In this document: piece after piece, positions 6,501-10,759 of the stretch
How the letters are laid out: each line of letters begins with the position of its first letter
Position numbering within the stretch: the first letter of the stretch is position 1
From: Irineochytrium annulatum
Taxonomy: Eukaryota > Chytridiomycota > Chytridiomycetes > Chytridiales > Chytridiaceae
Direction: 5' to 3'
Length of the DNA: 10,759 nucleotides
Assembly: GCA_027600665.1 (NCBI GenBank)
Contig: JADGJL010001039.1
Location: forward strand, 1 to 10,759
The notes under the pieces: model-generated
Database searches by the model: none
Told to the model about the DNA's origin: nothing
What the model saw: only the letters and a program-made list of their open reading frames with translations
Translations under genes and position numbers: made by a program

Positions 6501-9005
6501 GATTTTTGCAGCGATAACCTCAGCATCCACGCGCTGGTTATCTATAGGTTCATTTTTGATGATGTCCATCATATACAGGATAGTGTGCGCTAGGCCTTTG
6601 AATGGTCTCAATTTCTCTATTTCGTTAGCTGCCAGGCGTTAGTAGAGAGGTCATACACCCCGTAAAAATCACCTTGCGTGAGGCAGTACTTTCCTCGTGC
6701 CAAGGTCACCCGATCCATCAGTAAGTTAGCCAAACACGATTTTCCATAGCCGCTTGGCGCCTCGACCAATATCGTTGCCTGCGCGCCGTCTTCAATCCAC
6801 TTTTCAAACGCGTCGCAGATGACTTTTCTTTCTGCGTTGTAGCCAAAGATTTGGTCATCCGCATGGGCCTCGCTGAAGCGGACGCCGAAGATCTGCCGTT
6901 CTTTGTTGCTACCTTTGAGCAGAACCGCACCGAGCCCTTCGACTGCGTGCGATAACTTTGTGAGCTCGTATGACGGCTCATCCATTACAATCATTTGCTT
7001 CTGGGATGCATAGGGGATCAGCCGTGCGGCTGTGACAACGACCTCGCCTGAATCTACGTTAAATACAGGTAGGTGCCATTATGTACCTGCCCATAAACCC
7101 GCCTTCACTTCTCCGACTATTTTTCAGTGCAGAAAAGAGAACGTCCCCAGATGTGATGGATATTGCGAGCCGCTGTAATGGGTTTCCTCTGTAAAATTCT
7201 GCGACGCTCCTCAAGAAGAAATCAACGGCCTTCATGCATGCCCCGGCATTGTTCAAGTGAGCAAATGGCTGCGGTGTCACTTGTTAGTCTCAGAACAAGG
7301 TTTAAAATGGTAGTACCGGAAGCCCGAACGCCGCCAACATTGTACGGCCTTTGTCGTCAGCCGAAAACTGCTGAAACACTCCTCCAAACTTCCGAAGCGC
7401 GTGAAGAAACCACACAAGTATTCTCTGCGTGCTCTCAATGTCGAAGGAGGCGTGTAGTGATACAAATACGATGGCGACGGATCGAAACTCGCTGTCCGCT
7501 TCGGTCGTTACTGAGTTGCTTCGTTCGGTAAGCAGCTGCCCGGACGACGTGGTTTGCTGCACGCCGCCCGGCTGCACTGAGTCCTTTCTCGAAGTCGAGG
7601 TCGATGGCGATGACTGCTTCACGTTCAACCTCAACCTCCTCACAATGGATTGATTCACGAACAAAGCGAGAAAGTCGTCATCGGTCTCCAGACTGACTAC
7701 ATCCTCTGCTGCAGCAACAGTAGTCGACAACCAACTTTCAAAGAACGTGGAGGCAACTTCAGCATCGTCCATCGTGCCCATCGACGGCAGGAGGAGAGCC
7801 ACAAGCAACGAAACGGACGAGGCGTCGAAGAACGCATCAGCTTCTGGAGACGATCGCCTTTTGGCGAACGTGGTGATGCGCCTATCCAGCAGCTTGCACG
7901 AGCTCCCTTGAATACCAAGCTCCCCTACGATAAAATTAGCGGGTTGAATATAAAAAGAGATTAACCTTTTTTGGTTCCATCCAACAACGCGCTGAGGGAC
8001 GAGAGGCAATCACCGTAAATGGAATAATCCAGCCGGATGGCCGGGTCCCCAAGAAACAGCCGCGAAACCTCGCCATGAGTGATCCCAAAGTGCAGCGAGA
8101 GTTCCTGCACACGGCCAGGGAAGTGCCGGCGTTGATGCTCCTCGCCTATCCCGGACGTCTGATCGGCCAGGCTGAGGTCCAAAACAAGCGTGCTGTACCG
8201 CGTCCCGATATGAAGGCAGCAGGCCAGCGTTCGGAGAATGGCGTTTCCAACGCTCTCGCCGGCTCGCGGTGTGAAAACGACAAGAACGGCATCGCCTATG
8301 ATCCTATTAATCAGCCTTGCGAGAAAAACGTGCAAAGTAAGTAAACCGATCATACCCAAAAACTTTACGATGTCGCCGTGATACAGCGAGATGACCTCAA
8401 TAATCTACGACTTACTTAAGAGAGTACCACCAAACCAAAAAAAAGGGGACAAGTTACCTTGTCCATAAAAACTGCAACCGAGCGCGCGATCAGCTCGCTG
8501 GCAATCCTTCCAAGCACGGCCAGCTCCGCCGACATCTTTGAGTAGCCGCTGATATCAATCTGCCGCACGATAAAACGAGCGTGATTAGACCCCCACATGA
8601 GCGCAACGAACGCGAAATCGCGTAGATGCCCCACCATCGCGACCACGAGCTCCTCCTTCACCTCGTAGGCCTTGAGGCGTGTCAGCGACGTGACGATCTT
8701 CTCTTGCTGGGCCGGGTCGCAGCTGACGCGCCGCACTATGAAAAAAATACAACACGTTAACCCAGGCATGCCAACGCCACGCTCACACAAGCAAGACCAT
8801 TCAACTCACCGTACTCCGCCGTGTACGGAGCGATGCTCATAGTTGGTGACGGCCCCTTCTCGCGCTCGACGTTTGGGGATTTACGCGATGCGGGTCCAGC
8901 CCGCGGCTTTGTGACGGGCCCACTGCAAATCTTCGTTGTTGCAAATGTTGAGGAGAAGGATGTAAATTACGTCCTAAGCGATGCTGACCTTCGGTACTCG
9001 GACAT
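3568..9005 (-). CDS. Soluble-type (ADCY10/sAC-like) adenylyl cyclase, 14 exons
   Basis: Predicted to make cAMP from ATP. Exons on the minus strand: 9005-8989, 8922-8810, 8735-8608, 8559-8458, 8395-8356, 8295-7966, 7924-7317, 7268-7091, 7047-6659, 6614-6024, 5985-5920, 5885-5236, 5192-4683, 4633-3568; all phases agree, giving 1,595 residues and TGA. Order: Pro/Lys-rich N-terminus; C1 cyclase (residues ~80-260: IDISGY with D88, VKFLGDAVLVVF with K131 and D135); a Ser/Thr-rich linker; C2 (~390-520: VAIVFVSL, DDKG...AAFGLP 433-446, TAARL); NTPase module with Walker A APSGYGKS (602-609), Walker B-like FLFDDMQW (D755/D756) and KTSGNPLYLQ (860-869); then a helical, TPR-like half (FRHITISNAIY) to the end. 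Mammalian sAC has this architecture and about 1,610 residues. The start is uncertain: ATGs at 9044, 9005 and 8840 are all in frame, the last with 1,562 residues. Composition is more AT-rich than the flanking genes. Confidence 0.88.
4634..4682 (-). other. Cyclase last intron (49 nt)
   Basis: Donor TG|GTATGA at 4682, acceptor CTCTTCAG ending at 4634, phase 2, joining NTDAATW to GGLMHQMVYQ. It links the 5' part of the TPR-like region to the long 3' exon (4633-3568), which stays open for 355 codons. Other introns of the gene not listed separately are 8457-8396, 7965-7925, 7316-7269, 6023-5986, 5919-5886 and 5235-5193. Confidence 0.8.
6615..6658 (-). other. Cyclase intron 9 (44 nt) with perfect TACTAAC branch site
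   Basis: TACTAAC lies at 6644-6638 on the minus strand. Two phase-consistent choices exist: 6658-6615 (phase 0, GDFYG joined to KLRPFKGL) or 6656-6607 (donor GTATGA, phase 2, giving GDFYGVPFKGL). The strong CAG closest to the branch site (ending 6629) has the wrong phase for either donor. The intron is certain, the exact ends are not. Confidence 0.65.
7048..7090 (-). other. Cyclase intron 8 (43 nt), probable GC-AG intron
   Basis: The only junction that keeps the frame and the family spacing uses donor G|GCAGGT at 7090 and acceptor ATTCAG ending at 7048. It yields SEGGFMG-EVVVTAARL, with the same Gly-to-Arg distance as the VIGQKVNLAAR motif of sAC C2. The nearby canonical-looking AG|GTACAT donor (7086) has the wrong phase for every in-range acceptor. 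Except for C at +2 the donor fits U1 pairing well. The alternative is a real one-base shift, that is, a damaged gene. Confidence 0.6.
8296..8355 (-). other. Cyclase intron 5 (60 nt), stop-free and divisible by three
   Basis: Donor G|GTATGA at 8355, acceptor GATCATAG ending at 8296, phase 1. Removal joins DIVKFLG to DAVLVVF, restoring the invariant KFxGDAxLxVF motif of sAC C1. The 60 bases contain no in-frame stop; retention would put 20 hydrophobic residues between Lys131 and the second metal-binding Asp135 and should destroy the site. Confidence 0.85.
8560..8607 (-). other. Cyclase intron 3 (48 nt), stop-free and divisible by three
   Basis: Donor TTC|GTTGCG at 8607, acceptor GTGCGGCAG ending at 8560, phase 0, with TCTAATC as branch-like motif. 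Removal gives DFAFIDISGYSKM, which lines up with the hydrophobic first strand and metal-binding Asp of class III cyclases (VLMFVDISGF type). The intron contains no stop, so a plain ORF reading hides it; retention would insert VALMWGSNHARFIVRQ just before the catalytic strand. Confidence 0.7.
8736..8809 (-). other. Cyclase intron 2 (74 nt)
   Basis: Donor G|GTGAGT at 8809, acceptor TTTTTTTCATAG ending at 8736, phase 1, joining MSIAPYTAEY to VRRVSCDPAQQ. Both sites are strong and the tract before the acceptor is T-rich. Confidence 0.85.
8923..8988 (-). other. Cyclase intron 1 (66 nt), decides the N-terminus
   Basis: Donor AG|GTCAGC at 8988, acceptor ATTTGCAG ending at 8923, phase 2, joining MSEYR to SGPVTKPRAGPASRK. 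The acceptor is good but the donor is weak. If this intron is not used, translation would begin at the ATG at 8840, because the upstream frame is closed by a TAA at 8969-8967. Confidence 0.55.
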
Positions 9006-9800
9006 AATATGCCCCCGTTCCTCATAACCTACTTTCCGGACCATCTGCGATCGCCCATAACATTACGGGCTCGTGAGGAAGGAAGCAACAGGCATCCAGC
9101 ACCAATGCTTGCGCGGAAGGCGAGGGGACGCCCCTGATCGCACTGTTCTGTCGAAATGCAGCGTACAGGAGCTCCCGCAGGTGCTGTCGTTGCCGAGCGA
9201 CTGGGCTGGGTGGGCCCTTATTCCCACCCCATCAGCGCCGACATATTCGAGCACCTCTAATACATACTACGCTTGATACTAGCTAGAGGGCCACGCCACA
9301 ACGATAAAGAATAATGAACGAAGCTTAGGAAGCTTAAAACCGACGGTGTGCGCCCCATTTTACAAGTTAAAGTTAAAGCCCACCGACTCAGCCGACTGGT
9401 GACCGACCAACACATGCGCTAAGGTGTTGAGGCTTGTGCGTTCATTCTTTTGTAATGATGTGATGAACTGCCAGCCCATCCCGCAACTCATTCAAAATTG
9501 CATCCTGGGCGGGACAAAGTTGAGCATCCGGGGCAGTTTCGCCATGGCATTGGCACTGACGGCAGCATCCCATCATTCCCATCCATCATCTTCTGCAACC
9601 GCAAAGTTAGGTTCTGACGCAGCAGTGGCTGGAATAAAGACCACACCACCGTCAGCCCGCGCTGTGTGTAACCCGAGGCGCTTTGTTGAAAAAAGCTTAT
9701 CGCCGCAACAGAGCATAAGAAGACATCCCATCCGGCTCCGCTCCTGCGCCATTGCCATCACTCATCCCAACTCCCTTCCTTGCACCTCGTCCCCACGCCC
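9006..9800. promoter_or_regulatory. Divergent intergenic region shared by cyclase and chitin deacetylase
   Basis: The cyclase start (9005, or 9044) and the deacetylase start (9801) point away from each other, so this stretch must hold both promoters. I found no clear TATA box at a proper distance. Visible elements are two GAAGCTTA direct copies near 9321-9337, a GTTAAAGTTAAAG doublet near 9366-9378, and CCGACTCAGCCGACT near 9382-9396. A plus-strand ORF (9424-9930) has low-complexity Ser/Pro content and runs into the deacetylase exon in another frame; I do not regard it as coding. Confidence 0.6.
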
Positions 9801-10759
9801 ATGCCCGACGCCGTCCCCGTCCGCGCCGTCCTGGCCGCCGTCGTCGCGGGTGCCGCCGGCGCCATGGCCCAGATTACCCAGTGCTCAATGCACCCGACTT
9901 ACCCATCCTGCGATTACAGCGATTCGCTGAAGCACGTAAGCCGCGGACTCCCCCGTTCACCGCGCCCGGCATTCTTTAACTTCGCTCATCCTTGTTTGCG
10001 CAGATCCCGTACCCGCCCGTCGTCCCAAAATGGGTCAACTATGTGATGACGCACCAGGACCCGGACTACCCGATCCCCAACACGCCGCCGAACGCCGGCG
10101 GTGGCAACGGGTTGGCTCCGGGTGGGCCCTCGCTGTCCGGCATCCCCTGGGGGGACCCGAAGAACAAGGCTACCGAGCTTGGTAACGATTTGTGTCTTAT
10201 CGCTTTACGTTTTTCCACGTTTCTAACCAGTCGCTTGCATTCTAGCTGCGTGCGGCGTCGGACAATGGGCAGTCACATACGACGACGGCCCGGGAGAGCA
10301 CACGTACGAATTCCTGAACCTTTTGAAAACCAACAATGTCCCCGCCGCCACCTTCTTCACCATCGGCGGTACCCTCATGAACGGCAAGGACAACGTTCAG
10401 AGGCTTAAGGCCGTCTATGACGCGGGCCATCAGGTCGCCATCCACACCTGGACTCACCCGACCATGTCCACCCGGCCAATAGACGAGCTCATATCGGAGG
10501 TCATCCTGACCGCCCGAGCCATTTACGACGCCATCGGCGTCGTCCCGCGATACTTCCGCCCGCCCTACGGTGACATGGACGACCGCGTCCGCAACATGCT
10601 CCTGGCCCTTGGCCTCCGCCCCGTCGTCTGGACAGTCGACACTAGCGACTGGAACATCCCCTCCAACGCGCCCCTGCAGCGCCGCAGCGCGGTCCAAAGG
10701 CGTCAGCAGCAGTCGACCGGTAAAGTCGGCCCCATCCCATCCACCACCGACGTCCCGCC
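9801..10759 (+). CDS. Chitin deacetylase (CE4 / NodB domain), secreted, 3'-partial
   Basis: Removes acetyl groups from chitin to give chitosan in the cell wall or periplasmic space. Exons: 9801-9935, 10004-10181, 10246 to the window end, phases 0 and 1, giving 275 residues so far. ATG 9801 opens a signal peptide (MPDAVPVRAVLAAVVAGAA) with likely cleavage after AMA. A Cys-containing, Pro/Gly-rich segment follows (CSMHPTYPSC; YPIPNTPPNAGGG). The CE4 motifs are complete: TYDDGP (115-120, catalytic base D117 and metal D118), HTWTH (171-175, metal His pair), RPPYGDMDDR (209-218), and DTSDW (236-240). After DTSDW comes a Gln/Arg-rich insertion (RRSAVQRRQQQ) before the window ends; a GGTAAAG at about 10719 could also start a third intron there. 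The GC3-rich codons contrast with the cyclase next door. Family assignment is firm; chitin as substrate rather than another N-acetylated glycan is inferred from the fungal context. Confidence 0.94.
9936..10003 (+). other. Chitin deacetylase intron 1 (68 nt)
   Basis: Donor CAC|GTAAGC at 9936, acceptor TTTGCGCAG ending at 10003, with CTTTAAC as branch-like motif; phase 0, joining DYSDSLKH to IPYPPVVPKW. Confidence 0.88.
10182..10245 (+). other. Chitin deacetylase intron 2 (64 nt)
   Basis: Donor G|GTAACG at 10182, acceptor GCATTCTAG ending at 10245, with CTAAC branch site near 10223; phase 1, joining NKATEL to AACGVGQWAVTYDDGP. An earlier AACCAG (about 10230) does not keep the frame. Confidence 0.88.

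Noticed and set aside
7961..8359. ATG at 8359 as the start of a separate gene (MGMIGLLTLHVFL...)
   Set aside because: The first 20 codons are the retained 60-nt intron; the true exon begins at 8295 within the GDAVLVVF motif.
3568..9005. Interpretation of the minus-strand ORF string as a decayed pseudogene
   Set aside because: Every break coincides with short GT-AG (once GC-AG) introns of matching phase, and family motifs are restored at the junctions (KFLGDAV, FGLPPFAH, KTSGNPLY). No internal stop remains.
9424..9930. A 168-codon plus-strand ORF upstream of and overlapping the deacetylase start
   Set aside because: It has Ser/Pro/Arg low complexity, no domain, and its last third is the +1-shifted shadow of the deacetylase signal-peptide exon, which has strong family evidence.

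Overview
The window reads as nuclear DNA of a fungus, most likely an early-diverging (zoosporic, chytrid-like) one; this placement is inference. The reasons are spliceosomal GT-AG introns with TACTAAC-type branch points, a secreted CE4 chitin deacetylase, and a complete adenylyl cyclase of the soluble (ADCY10/sAC) type. As far as I recall, Dikarya lack that cyclase type, while flagellated lineages keep it. No bacterial operons, ribosome binding sites, CRISPR arrays or recognisable tRNA/rRNA genes were seen.

Layout. (1) 1-1176, plus strand: the 3' part of a GC-rich REEP/DP1/Yop1 ER-shaping protein gene, three exons with two long introns of about 280 nt; the start lies outside the window. (2) 1177-3567: 2.4 kb between convergent genes with no supportable protein. 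It holds poly(A) signals, a small hexamer repeat, a perfect 13-bp palindrome and a TATATAAG...AATAAA pair resembling the core of an LTR. (3) 3568-9005, minus strand: the main gene, which looks like a string of unrelated ORFs but joins through 13 short introns (34-74 nt) into one phase-consistent frame of 1,595 codons plus stop. It has two class III cyclase domains, a P-loop NTPase module and a TPR-like C-terminal half, the same order and almost the same length as mammalian sAC. (4) 9006-9800: about 0.8 kb between divergent genes, serving as a shared promoter region. (5) 9801-10759, plus strand: the 5' part of a chitin deacetylase gene with signal peptide and all catalytic motifs visible, running off the end.

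The three genes look functionally independent (ER membrane shape, cyclic-nucleotide signalling, cell-wall chitin modification). The most interesting object is the cyclase: the metal-binding aspartates are kept, but several C2 residues and the bicarbonate-contacting arginine are replaced; one intron appears to be GC-AG; and two stop-free introns with lengths divisible by three sit directly in front of the two catalytic aspartates. All gene structures here were spliced by eye.
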